Source: Antitrichia curtipendula (lineage: Eukaryota > Streptophyta > Bryopsida > Hypnales > Leucodontaceae). Taken from it: DNA of 64,000 nucleotides. Positions within the stretch are counted from its first letter, which is position 1. The number at the start of each line of letters is the position of its first letter. The notes under the pieces are model-generated. The model was not told the origin of the DNA, searched no databases, and saw only the letters and a program-made list of their open reading frames with translations. A program made the position numbers and the translations under genes. Below are positions 48,600 through 61,279 of this stretch, piece after piece. The stretch spans positions 21,038,981 through 21,102,980 of the forward strand of contig OX579640.1 of assembly GCA_951230915.1 (NCBI GenBank). The letters run 5' to 3'.

Positions 48600-51500
48600 T
48601 CAAAGGGTGGAGTCAAATACATAAGCAAAGAGATTCTGGTGCAAGGGGTCCTCAACAAAATCAAAAAGATTCTCTATGGGTCCTTTCTGGGTTACCAAAG
48701 CTTGCACATAAAACCCTAACCACGCCACCATAGCAAGACGGCCATTCTTCATCTCCTTCACCTTCAAATCTTCGAAAGCTGCAGCATCTTTCGTCAAGCC
48801 CAAAGGGTCGAAAAGAGCCCCGCCCGGGTAGTTGATGTCACCGGGAAGAAAGATTCCTAAAGGCTCCAATGCCTCAATACCACAATATCTTGCGTACTCT
48901 GGTCCAAGCTGCAAAAATAGATGACAACAAGCTGCGTAAATACGGAATCCTAAATAAATAAATAAACAAACATCCTACTACCTAGAGATTTTCTCCTTTT
49001 TAAGTCTTCTGTGACACCAAAGTATGGAATACCAAACCCTCAAGGTATTTCAATTAAAGCGGTCATTAACATCTCACTAGCAAGGTCCCTATTTTCACTA
49101 GCTTTGGGGGGGGGGCAGTGGCGCTCAAACCATACCATAAGAATAACTTGGCAGAATGCTATAACAAGAATTCCTTGAGCACCAGCAATGTGCAGTCCAG
49201 GAATGCCCAGGTAGTCGAGTGTATCACCCTGCAACTCAGCATTCGGATATTTCAAATCAGTGATGACCATCACAGAAATTCAAGACGTAAGTTGGGTTGC
49301 TCTCACAGTACAAACACAAGTCATCTTTCATTTCATGTGCAATAAGAGCAAGCGGCTAATCGCTAGTATCTATCACAAGTAAAATATGTACAATTTTCAT
49401 GTGTTTCCATATAATCCTCGGTAAAATCCTCTCCATAATCCTCACAGTTAAAACAGTTGCAAAAATCATACTTGACAATCATAGAATGGCACTGCTCCTA
49501 TAACCAAATGTCTCAATTATATTAGACATAAAGAAATTCATTCTTTTAGAATGATAAGCCCTTCAACATTCTACTATTGCATTTTATCTCAATGTCATAG
49601 ATTCAATAACTTTCTACATTTTCAAGCCAGTGCTTCATGTCACTCTTGGGATATAAACAACACAGAAGAACTGCACAGTGGAAATATAGGGCATTCGAGA
49701 TTTGGACCTGAAGCTTAGCGTATCCAACTTTCCACCAAACAGGCTCTGAAAATTGAACTCCACCAAAGCGATCTAAAAGCTCTGGGACTACTACACCCAA
49801 AGCGGCCAGCATAGCCCAACGAGCATGCAGGATCTCGAAGCTGATCACGAAAAAAGCAACAGCGAAGGGAGAGGTTTAGTTAATCCGAAGTGCCCGAATG
49901 GCCAAACATGGCTGCTTTCATATCTACAGGAATCGATATAAATTAGCTCAGAAGCTTCAAGGAAGGTAATAAGATATGTCAATAGAAAGAAGGAATCATA
50001 TCATACATTTTTTTCAAGTGGAAACGTGATTTGAAAGTCACTATAATTGACTAATTAGCTTCCAAAGTGAGGTTCATATGTTTAGATTGGGCACTTCAGG
50101 GGTAAAAATCTACCATATAACTTTGTAGTGGACCAAGGTATATGGCAGAAACATAAAATAGTATACCACAAACATATGGCTCAAGGAACAGAAAAGGAGC
50201 GATGGTCAATGTGTGGAAATACAGCACGTACTTGAAATACTTGTCGAAGTCTATAGGATTACGAGCTAGTCCTAATATGTCAAAGCCGTAGTCACCTGGA
50301 GCCTCTCCTTGAAGGTGGTCTGGATAATCATATGGTATTGGCCCTAGCCACTTTGCACGACCTTCCCTGTACCACACACTGCACTAATACTCCAATTTTA
50401 GTTATTGCGAGTAAAATAATTGAATTGCAATGCTGGTAACAGGATTTAAAGAAACAGCAAAAAAAAGGCCACTAGTGTACGTGATACAGGCATAATTAAC
50501 CCCCAAATGACCAGGAGGCCTCGTGTTTCTCGTAGCACTTTTGAGTACGTCATATGTGGGCTTATTTTATTCCATTTAATATACTTTCTGAGCAGAACAT
50601 GCAATGTCCTTCATTGATCGTGGTCATATAAAATTTGGTCGGGTCTGAAATATACTTTTCCACAATTTGATCAATGGGATTGGTCATTTTACAACCATGA
50701 AATCTCAAACCTTTAGGGGTTAATCATTACCTGGCATTTCTTGCATTGCTTTGAGCTTCACGAGCCTCGCCTGCAGCTTCTTGGGCAGCAGACTTTGTTT
50801 TCAGCATGTTCTGTTGGAGTTGCTCACCAATGGAGCTGTTGGCGATGCCTTTAACAACGGTGAAAGGGAGTGCGGAGAAGACTACCACTCCTGCTAGCTA
50901 ACCACATCACGCAAACAGGCACTCTATGCAAGGTGGTGAATACAGTAATACAATTATAAGTGAAATTGAATTCTTTCAAAAATAAACTAGAAAAAATCAT
51001 GAGCGGATTGATCATGGAGAGTCTAAGAGAAGCATGATGTAGCTTAGAGGGAGACCTCCCCATGATTCATAAAGAGGCCTCCTTATAATCACCTACTTGC
51101 AAGGTGATGGTGGTACTAGATAAATATCATTTCATAATTTTTTAACAATTTCAAAGAAACTTATGGGGAGGTTTCCCTACAGCTGACCGCATTAAACCCA
51201 AAGTATCTACCCTTATGGACGTGCAGTTGCTTTCAACGGGTTACGTGCTTGGAGTGTTCTACCTAAAACCCTAAAGCCCTGAGAGGCACTCTTCCACTAG
51301 TTTCTTGGGCATTCTACATTGATTATATAGCAACATAAAATTTAATGCTTAGTTTCCATCCCCTCATTTCACATCATCCCATTCCACACCTCCCAATGAT
51401 GATATCCTAAAATCACAGAAAAGTCTAGTTTTACTGAAAACTATGGTACATACATACATCATCTTACATTGAACGTTGCGAAAAACATTATATAGATTCT

Positions 51501-52863
51501 GAGACAGGAAACAAGATGGTTGAAATGGTAGAACTTTTGCAACATGTACAATACCCCACTCAGAGTAAAACCTATTCCATTTTCATTACTTGAATGATTC
51601 AGTTGAATTCCTGCCAACCAACGTACCTCCTGCCAAGCTGCTCTACATTGAGAATGTTTTCCTGTTCGACGACGAGTATTGAATCTACGCTTCAGCTTCA
51701 CTTCATCACCTTTAAATGGATTCTACAATGCACAAACATCAATTCCCTGACAGTGTGAGCATATATGTGTTGCTTCAAACTAAGTTGCAATCACCTCTTC
51801 AAAAAGATTCAGATAGTAAGGAAATATACGTAAAGTTCAACAAAGACATTCGTAGTAAGCTAACAAATACCATAACACCCAAACCCAAACCCAAAGTGAA
51901 GGCATCAAATCCAGATGAGTGGTATTTCAAATGCAATTAACAAACAAATGTCCTTACAAATCAATAGTTGATGCTGTTCTCATGTTCATTTATCTGAAGT
52001 CATATCAGTGTTACATGTTTAGCACCTAAAAGGCCACAGTCCCAAACTGGTCCCCATGTTTTTCTTAAGAACTCTTGAGCATTTCATGTGAGGACGGGTC
52101 AATTTTCAATTTGAGTCACCACATGCAATACTCCACTGAAGTCACCACATGCAATACTCCACTGACATGCAATACTCCACTGACATGCAATACTCCACCA
52201 CATGCAATACTCCACTGACATAAACACAATGTTTGGGGTTTAGGGTTTAGGGTGGTCACCACATGCAATACTCCACTGACATAAACGTGGCCATATAAGA
52301 GTTAGTTTCTCACAATATGATTAATTGAATAGATACTTTTCGAACCATGAATCCCGGTCCTTCAGGGTTAGTCGCAGCGTCATCCTCACAGAGATGAATT
52401 CCAGCCAAGAAATTAAACCTGCTCCTCCGAGACGTTACATTCTGTCTCATTTCATTAGCTATGGTATCCGCACCTAATTGTGACACCTACTTAAATGTGA
52501 CACTCCAAAACCTTGCACTGTAAGAACTTTTGATTTTGAGAATGCACAGCACCTCAACATCAGAATTCCTGTCGCTTTAGAATTTAGATTGTTTACCGCA
52601 AAAACTTTGACACCTAATAACTTTGCACATAGTATCCAAATGATGCATTCTTGGAGCGCTGGAATCACATTTGATGAGCTAACAAGAGCACATAAAAGTG
52701 TCTCAATTGAGTTTCGTTCACCAAGGCCAGAAGCTCAAACAAACTTCCCACCAAGAATGAGTACTCCTGTCCAGTCAATGTGTACCTGAAGTTTCGACCT
52801 CCATTGAGTTGCACTGCGAGCGAAACCGGATGGATGTGGCGTTTGCAACACCAAACCCGCCAT
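48600..52863 (-). CDS. LHCB7: chlorophyll a/b-binding protein LHCB7
   Basis: Seven exons: 52786-52863, 51627-51722, 50731-50897, 50232-50366, 49708-49840, 49136-49228 and 48600-48908. All borders are GT-AG and phases match, giving 336 residues against about 327 for Arabidopsis LHCB7. The first two exons encode a Ser/Arg-rich transit peptide. The light-harvesting fold follows: [20 protein letters not shown] before helix B, helix B with [14 protein letters not shown] (chlorophyll ligands Glu and His, salt-bridge Arg), helix C in [15 protein letters not shown], and helix A with [31 protein letters not shown] and the long N-terminal stretch with [17 protein letters not shown] are LHCB7-like and distinguish it from LHCB1-6. 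It would bind chlorophyll in thylakoids. Known LHCB7 genes are weakly expressed. No lesion seen. Confidence 0.93.
50500..50719. mobile_element. 220-bp TTAA element in intron 3 of LHCB7
   Basis: It begins CCCCCAAATGACC and ends with the complement of CCCCTAAAGGTTTGAG, flanked by TTAA (50496-50499, 50720-50723). It lies only 7 bases inside the 5' splice site of the intron (donor at 50730). No coding sequence. Ends match those of the elements at 20038, 56909 and 58761. Confidence 0.7.
52110..52290. repeat. irregular tandem repeats with telomere-like heptamers in LHCB7 intron 1
   Basis: CACCACATGCAATACTCCACTGA and shorter forms (ATGCAATACTCCACTGAC) occur six times between 52122 and 52280. Between the last two copies is GGGGTTTAGGGTTTAGGG (52234-52251), about two and a half plant telomere units. 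Confidence 0.85.
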
Positions 52864-53144
52864 TCTTCACAAACAGCGACACCTCAATTGGGTTGCAGAA
52901 ATCAAGCCACCGTCTTTGTTCAAAAGATGAGGGACACAAGAGAAATGTCCACCGAAATGCGATAAATTAGGCCCGAATTGGAAACTCCAGATTAACTTTG
53001 TGTCCAATCAATCCACCCAATACCACCGGCCCCTCAAACAGACTACCAAAGTGCACTTCAAGGGCTCAAGAGAAGAGAAGGAAACCTACAGAAATTTCGA
53101 GACCCACAATTGAAATCCAAGAGCACTGTTTCGCCATGGCTGGC

Positions 53145-53150
53145 CACGTG
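53145..53150 (-). promoter_or_regulatory. G-box CACGTG upstream of LHCB7
   Basis: CACGTG in GGCCACGTGAAG, 282 bp upstream of the LHCB7 ATG. Light-harvesting promoters often carry G-boxes. Inference only. Confidence 0.35.
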
Positions 53151-53319
53151 AAGAAATTTCAGCTCTGTGACTTGCATGCACATCTATCGCAGCCAATTGG
53201 CAAGAAACTCTAGACCTGCGCAGTGGCTTTTCGAGGAACCCTCACCGTTTTTCTAGGATGGCGCAGACGCGCGGCAGGTGACAAACTGCGGCCGCGTTTG
53301 GCCGCGTTAGATTGTAACC

Positions 53320-56300
53320 CCTAATTGTGCCCGACCTAAAGATAGTAAATTTACTTTTGAAAATTTGTAATAAATATCTTAAACCCCTCCAAAATCTCTC
53401 TATATATATCCTTGGATCATGTAGAGCATTGTTTCCTTTCCATTGATATATTACATGATTTTTGGTGAAGTTTTTTCAAAGAACATTTGATTGGATGGAG
53501 TGTATGTTTTATAACATTCATTAATCATGCAATGGATGGTTGAGCACTTGAGGATTAAAGATCATAAAGTCATACATTTAAAATGATTATTTCCATTGAT
53601 CATACTATATAGAGTACAAATTTTAATGTAGAGAAAGTGTATATGAAAATTCATAACTCGTTCATACATTGTCCAAATAATTGGCAAATAATCGGTACAT
53701 TAGAATCCCCCTTCACTTGCCAATAATTTTGAATAAAAATAAATTTTATTTAATAAAGATAATCATATTCAATTTCTATTAGTGATAATGAAGGGGGCAT
53801 ACATCTTATCAAAGAGTGACCACATCTTTAACTAATCATTTGACACATGTGTATTGTTGTTTGTATGTAAAGAATTTAAGTCATTTAACTATGTAAGATT
53901 GCACATATTCCAAAGACACATCTACTAAATTTTTTTGTGATTATTGGACAATGCTTCTTGAAGATTAGAATGTTTGCATAAGCATATTTCAAATGTGGAA
54001 GACAAAAATATTGAAGGTGCTTTGAATCAATAGACAATTTATGTGAGGAAAATTTTTTAGATTGATTGTAAAGAAGTTCAATAATGCATACACATAACAA
54101 CTCAAAAATGATTTCAATATACATGTATTCTATTGCCCTACAAAAAAATTAGTGATTTTTGAAGTTTATGGTCATCCTATACATTCGATGCTCTTTTAAA
54201 GGACTATACAAAGAACATACACTTACAAACAGATTAGGGTCAATTGAAGATCAAGGTATAAAAAATCAAAGACATAGAAATGTGTAAGAACATTGCGAAT
54301 ATAATATTTGAAAAAACAACATTTTTGGCTTTGAAATACTGCAATGTACTCAAGGTTATATATAGACATGAGACGTCAACGATGCAACTTCTTTATGTGA
54401 TCATCTTTTGTGACAAAATTCAATCACATGTCTTCTCTATGTCTCCCTTTTGAATTTGATAACAAATTTCTTTCTAATGACCATGTTTATTTCTATGTTG
54501 TTGATGCCAAAGCTTTGTTGTATTATAGAAAGCAAGAAAATGAAGGACCAGGTTTAAACAAGAGACAATCACCAAAACAAATTAGTACAACCAAAACACA
54601 ACTTTTAAGGAAAAGCTTGCTTAAGAAATTTTCATTTAGTAGTCTATAAATTTACAAACATACTTTAGAAGGGCCCCCTAAGCGTCATCGTCAAAGTATG
54701 GAGGGGACTAATCTCTAGGATTAGTACAACAATACAAACTCCGACAACAATTGCAAGTACAAATAACACACAAAGTACAAGTGAATGCTTAGCTTTGAAG
54801 GTTCCCAGTGCCCTTCAAATATAGCTTCAAAAACAAAAGCAATGGAGCAACAAAGGCTCAAGAACAAGCATTTGGCAAGTTGACTCAAAAATGGCCAAAA
54901 TCTACTAAAATGAACCCAACATAGTCAAGGTATCAACAAGGGTTGTTTTAGAGGGGAGTAGGTGCCCTTAAATACTTTACCAAGGCCAAATCCCCTCTCA
55001 TTTCTCTAGTGATAATCCTCTCACTTAGGTTTTTAATTATAATCTTTGGATTTTCTACTTTCTATATTGGTCCAAAACTTTTACTTTTGGAAAAAGACTG
55101 CAAATCACAAACGGATTGCACCATAGCTTGAGAAAGCCATTTTTTGCAAATAGAACCTCCCTCCCCCTTCTCCATCGCAAAAAGTCATTGAAATTTAAGA
55201 CCCACCTGAAACTAAAATAAGGTAAAAATTCAACTTTTGGAATTATCTTTTCTAAAGACGATAACTAATTATAATTTTTTAGAAGGTATGAGGGAGTAAG
55301 AAAAGATCTTGCTTTGACCTTATTCCAATTTCAAATGCTTCCAAACATTAATTAGCTATAGGAATCATCTTCAATTTTATCAGATTTAAATAATATAAAT
55401 GGTTTGGGTACCTCTAAATGTTGTAATGCAATGTCATAAAAAATGTTGGAGCGTATTATTAGCATATAGGAAGCTATAATAATTTTTAGTGAGATTTTAC
55501 CGCATCCTAGTAATTTCTAAAAAATTCTCATTATAAATTTGAACGGTCGACTGGCCAAAAGAGAATATTTTGCAAGTCATAAAATTTTGAATTTTTTTAT
55601 AGAAATTTTTATAGGGTTCTACATAGATGTACAGTCTCATATTTTACTTTGCACATTTGAATAAAGGGATTAAAATCTTGCTACCTCTTTTTATTACTAG
55701 TAATTAACCAGAGAATTTTTCACATGGAGGATAATCTTGACAAATTGATTTTGTCGTTGAGTTCCTAATGTGATTTCAATCCTAAAATATTATACTTCGT
55801 CCATAGATGTCATCTACTGTTCCATCTTGAGTTTGTGTCACTTAAAGGCTAATAATTGGAATTTATGTTATTTCTCAAGTTTGACTATGAACATAAACTC
55901 TATCTTCAAGAATTGACTTCAGGGTCTCACTAGAATTCTCTAGGATCATTTAAGCCCAAATGCGTCACATGCACAATAGATTTAGGCACTATTAACTGGA
56001 TATTCACAATATCTATAACTTTTAGGTTTCTACCATATTCGCATGCGGGATTTTGGTTTATTTAGGACTAAACACTCTATTGTGAACCAAATATCTTCTT
56101 GGCATGTAACAAAACTAATTTGGTTTAACATTCTTTTTGGAATTTTCATATAATAAATTTAAAAAAATTAAAAACAAAACAAAACTATGATTACAGAATG
56201 ACGAATTGAGAGCTTACATATGGTAGCATCTGAGGTATGATTGAAAATCATAGATACCTAGAATTATCTTGCTACAATATATCCAGACACATGGTTAATA

Positions 56301-56900
56301 TACACTAGTATGGTAGTGGTGGTGATCACACTGGAGATCTAGACTCTCTCACTAACACACCAAACTCTTAATTAGTAGTATTGCATCTTAAAAGTACATT
56401 GTGTCTAAATGCCCATTATGTAATGAGTGAACAACAAGAGATCAGGACGCACCATTATGTGACAGAATAGTTAAAAACTTTTGATCAAGATTGACACTTG
56501 AGCCTTGAAAAGACTTTTATGTAGACAAAATGAGATCTTGATCTTGCATTGAATAGGTATGACTTTTTTCCTTCATTTTTTATTTATTTAGTTTTTAATT
56601 TTCTTGTTGTTTCTCATCCGCCTCAATTGAAGTTGACATGGGTCTATAGAGAATAAAATTTGAAAACCCATCCCTCCTCCCTCAATGGAGTGACTTTGGA
56701 ATTAAAAAGGGAGATAGAAAATAAGAAAGAAATAACTTATGTCCTCCTTTGCTGGAACAAATTTGAACCTATAGCTAAAAAATATTTCAAACCCACCTTC
56801 CTCCCTCAATGGAGTGAGTTTGAACTAAAAGATAAAAAAAAAGGTAGAAAAAAATTACAAAAAAAAACAAGAAAAGAAAAGGAGAAAGTGGTCTAACACC
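53320..56900. other. A+T-rich intergenic sequence, no gene seen
   Basis: No conserved protein, tRNA or rRNA recognised. A CTTTAACTA-type open frame at 54410-54649 and others are short and without splice context. Confidence 0.6.
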
Positions 56901-56908
56901 TCAATTAA

Positions 56909-57672
56909 CCCCTTAAGTTTCTTGACTATGTTTTTTCCCAAAACGTTAGAAAGCTGCCATTTTGATCACAAGTACCAAATTTAGGAAAAAAAATGTTTTT
57001 GGACACATGTAACCATAGGATCTTGTAGTATGCTGGTTTGAAAAATGTGGAAGAGAATTCAGAATTTTTCATCGTAAGGATTGCAAGATATTAGTGTTTA
57101 AATTGATAAAAATCCTTTTTTGGTCCCTGTAAAAAACTGGGCAGCTACACTTCACAAGGTCACATTTATATGAAAAAATATTCAAAATGGTGATTACTCT
57201 TTGTATTCATTCTTCAAGGCAAGTTGGTTACATGCTTGAAAACATTAAGATCATTTGGAACTGTATAGCATATAGAAAAAAAAATAGTAAGTAGAAAGAA
57301 GTAGGAAATGGCTCAAAACACTAAATTGTTAAGAAGTTAATTATGGAATTGAAAAATGACAATTCCAATGGTTGTAACAATTCAAAGCTTTCCACGTATA
57401 TATATAAATCTATGAAACCAATTTCAAATTTTTGTTTTTGAAAAAGTGATTTTTAAAAATCTACTCAGACTGCTGCCCGGTGAAAAAAGTAACATATTTG
57501 GCCATAACTTTTGACTCGTATTTCCAAATGTCATAAAATTTTGTTCACATGAAAGATATTCCTTGTCCACAACTTCAATTAAAATTTGGGCTTAAAAGAT
57601 GCAAATTTCTAGTCACAAGTACCTGCCCAAAATTGGTATGTTGCTAAATATAGCAAGCTGGTCCTTTAGGGG
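56909..57672. mobile_element. 764-bp TTAA element
   Basis: It starts CCCCTTAAGTTTCTTGAC and ends with the complement of CCCCTAAAGGACCAGC, flanked by TTAA at 56905-56908 and 57673-57676. Like the element at 20038 it contains CTGGGCAGYTA-type internal segments. No transposase. Confidence 0.6.
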
Positions 57673-57679
57673 TTAAGGT

Positions 57680-58756
57680 TCATGATTTAGGGTTCCTACC
57701 CAGGTGGATAGAAGAAAATAGTATATTTTCAGAAGGAATAGAAGATCATTCATGTTGTTTGTGCGTGAGTGAAAGATTGGAATTCCAATCCAGTGCGAGA
57801 ATCATGAGTCATAAGCTTATATAAGTTACCGTTTAATCATATGAAACTAGAAGAAACGCATTACAGGCAGTACACAGAAAAAACTTGGGTGCCAATAAGA
57901 GAAATACTCTGTGTGGGAAAAAAAAATCAGGAGAAAAAAAATCATATTGCGATCTAAAATGTTGACTGGACCTTAGTTTGCACATTTGGGTGCTTGGGTC
58001 AAGAATTTAGCTAAGGTCTAGTGAACCTTGTAAAGATAAAGAAAATGAGAAAATATTCAAAAACTCACACAGCTTGTTCTCCAGGCACCTGTCTTCTAAG
58101 AATCATGCCTACATTCTACATAGCGAAATAACAACACTCCAGGCCAGTACCCCAACACCCAAAACTTGCAATTACGACAGTATCAATTTGTTGAAAAATA
58201 TTGATATAACTCCGAAACTACATCCAACTTTAATCCTTAAAATCCCAATCAACCATTTTGTGAACATAACCCAATTTGGAGGAGCCTTCTTGTCTGTGAA
58301 AGAAACTATATTGGTTTTTAATTTTTGATTTAAAATATAAACTAGTTTGGTATGTCTTTCTATTTTATATTCCAAAATAAGATGGCTATGTTCAAACATT
58401 TTTGTATTAAAAAAAAAAAAAAAAAAAGGAAAATATTTGCCTAGTGATAGGAAATTTGATATTGGAGAAATTATTGATGCTCTTGTCATTAAAACCTTTG
58501 TTTTTTTTACTAGTCAGTTGAAGCTATGAGTTTGTCCTTTCATTGAAATTTTCAAAAGATAAAAACTCAAATTATGTTTCTGATGAATTTAAAAGTACAA
58601 AATATTCAAATAAATATTTTAAACAATTATCTATATTATTTTATTATTTATTATTTAATTTTTTTTGAAAACCCATCATTTTTTCATATATGATTGTATA
58701 GAAAATTTCCAATCTTGCTGCAAAAAGTAGTCTCATTTGATGCACATTTCAATTTT
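57680..58756. other. intergenic sequence between two TTAA elements, no gene seen
   Basis: It contains an A18 run (58409-58427) and short open frames on both strands around 58074-58529. The overlapping plus and minus frames have no family resemblance. Confidence 0.55.
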
Positions 58757-58760
58757 TTAA

Positions 58761-59667
58761 CCTCTAAAGGACCATCGTGTTTAGAGGCCCAAAACCGCTT
58801 CAAAATACTTGTCTCCAAAGCAAGTTCAAAATCTTTATCAATATTTATTTTCTAACAAAACCAACCATACAATCTTTTGATTAATTAATTCAAGTACACT
58901 GTCCCAAATTTTAGAGTGAATATCCTCACCAATTGCAAGTTCAATGTGCATAAACTTTAAAATGTAGGCTTTTCTAGTCCTTCCAAAAGGTGAAATTTTG
59001 TCTTTCAACATTTTTAAAGGAAAAAACATGTATGTCCTATAATTTGTGCATTTTAGTCAATATGGTGAAAAACGGGTTGAAAATATATATTAAAATTTTT
59101 AACCAAAAAAACTTTCATATTCATTTATTAAAAAGTTGTAAAGTGGAAGGTGTTACTGAATGAAAGATATAACTAATATGCTAATAACTTTTGGAAGAAA
59201 GTGAGAAATGCTAATCCCAATGGTGAGAATGTTTTAGTAAACATTTGATATCTTTTATTTATATTTATATTTTAAATTTTTTGAAAATTGAGAGAAAGAG
59301 ATGAATTCATATGTTTTTATTACCTTCAATGCCCGCAAAATAAAACTCATCAAAACTTTTACCTCTTTATTTGGAATTTAGTAGTTCAATTTTTTTTCCA
59401 GTAGGTATCAATCTATACAATTCCAAAAAAATTATTTAATATTTTGTTAGATCATATTTTTTGCTACCTGGTTTGACATTGAAATCAAAGATTTCTTTCT
59501 AACTTTTTCAATATTTATTGGAATGACATGAAACAAAGCTTCGCACATAGATTACGACAAGGAGCATCCATCCTAAAAAATACATGCAAAAATTCCAAAT
59601 TATGAAGCCAATAGAGCCTGCCCGAGTTTTCAAAAAGCCCAAAGTGGGCTCCTTGGTCCTTTAGGGG
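58761..59667. mobile_element. 907-bp TTAA element, repeat family copy 2
   Basis: It starts CCTCTAAAGGACCATCG and ends with the complement of CCCCTAAAGGACCAAGG: inverted repeats of 17 bp with few mismatches, flanked by TTAA at 58757-58760 and 59668-59671. Its first 280 bp are related to 36225-36500 and 62515-62800, so these belong to one family. Confidence 0.7.
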
Positions 59668-60239
59668 TTAAAATAAAACTTACATTTTGTAATGCATTTT
59701 GGATTTTATGGAAAAGTAATCCCCATCTCCATGGTTAATTTTAATCTTATCAAATATCCAATTACATACATGATTATCAACTTCACATTCTTCAAATAAA
59801 TTTACACTCTACATGAAATTAAAAAATTTGCTGAATATATTTTATAATTGCTAAGAACTGATACTACTATCTCCAAAAACATTTGCAAATTCATAATAAT
59901 TTCCATCATGGAATTTATTTGTTTTTTATCATGATCTCAAGTGCAAGTGTACAACATCTGACACTGTGTAAGGATCCCCTTCCGTAGTTTTTGTTTTAAA
60001 AACAAATGAATCGGAATTTCATTGCAAACATGAAAAAGAACAAATTGGAATTTCGTTGTCAAGTGGCCTGGCAGGGAGAGAGAGACAAAAGAAAGCCACC
60101 AAGCCGCAACGGACAGAAGGAAGGAAGGAAGGGACTAGCAAACAAAAAACCCGGATCGAAGTCCAGTGAGAGGCCATGCCTTCGGTAGGGTTTTGGGTTT
60201 TGGGTTTTGCTAAAAACGTTGAAATCATAATAAGAACAA

Positions 60240-60690
60240 CTTAAGACACACAGATGCAGCCTTTGAGTAATTCAAGTAAATTAGTATCAAGTAATATCTC
60301 ACTACTTTTTGAAAAAGTTTTTTCAAGTAAATGAGCACAGAGTATCAAGTAATGTGTTTGTTGAAAGCCAGTATTGAGTAATTAGAAGCCAGTATTTCTC
60401 AAAAGTAGTAACTGGTACAGACAGTAAAAGCCAGTAATTCTCAAAATTTAAAGTAGTAATTTTCACAGACAGTAGAATTAGTAATTCAAGTAAATTAGTA
60501 TCAAGTAATACGTTTGCTGAAACCCTCCATGTGTTAAAAAAGAAGAAGATAATGGATCCACAATCAACACAAAATACTCAGAATGAAGCGAAGAAACTAC
60601 TAATTTTGAGAAATTCAAGTGAATCAACATAGAGTATCAAGTACTCTGTTTACTGAAAGCCAATATTACACACTGTCTGTACCACATTTT
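60240..60690. repeat. degenerate repeats of AGTATCAAGTAAT
   Basis: TCAAGTAAATTAGTATCAAGTAAT occurs at 60274 and 60487 with related pieces between (AAGCCAGTATTTCTCAAAA, AAGCCAGTAATTCTCAAAA, ACAGACAGTA twice). The unit is irregular. Confidence 0.7.
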
Positions 60691-60817
60691 ACAAGCCCTA
60701 GTTTCTAAAGTTGTTGCTGCTCATGACAGCTAATGTCTAATCTAACTACGCATTGTTGTATCTTGAGACACCTGTACAGGCTAAAGTCTTCATGAATTTT
60801 TCTATTTGCCGCTATGA

Positions 60818-61193
60818 CTATGAAGCCAAGTCTTGCAGTTTATAGAACCAATCCTCGAGTTCTTGAAAAATTTCCATATTGATTGAGTCCTCCTCTCCTG
60901 CACTTACGCTTGTCGATGGAAGCAAATGCATTGCAAGTTCTCTTGGCTCCAATTTTATCCGTAACCCATTTGCCTCTTGGAAGTTCTTTGGGCTCACTTG
61001 GAGTCTTCCTTCTCCATTTGCCAGTGTCCAAGGTCGAGTTATCATTGCAAGGAGAAGAAACGACATATTCTTCCAAATTTTCCGGCTCCGCAACAAAAGA
61101 ATGGCCCGCCCCATGAAGCTTTGTATAATCAACTACAAAGTCTACAAAAGAAGGCATCATTGCATTGAGAGGAACAAGTGTAGCGGTAGTCAT
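60818..61193 (-). pseudogene. small unrecognised ORF, probably frameshifted
   Basis: From ATG at 61193 (MTTATLVPLNAMMPSFVDF) one frame runs through AEPENLEEYVVSSPC and EPKELPRGKWVTDKIGAKR. The neighbouring frame then gives a more protein-like end (SAGEEDSINMEIFQELEDWF, stop near 60818). Each frame alone ends with unlikely sequence, so a frameshift near 60930-60960 is likely. G+C content exceeds the flanks, consistent with former coding sequence. I do not recognise the family, and no introns are evident. Confidence 0.35.
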
Positions 61194-61279
61194 GGCTAAT
61201 GAATGGGCAACTTTCAATCTCTATTTCAAGTTTTCTAACTTGGGTCACTTTGAATCTTCTAGAAGAGATGATAACTTAA

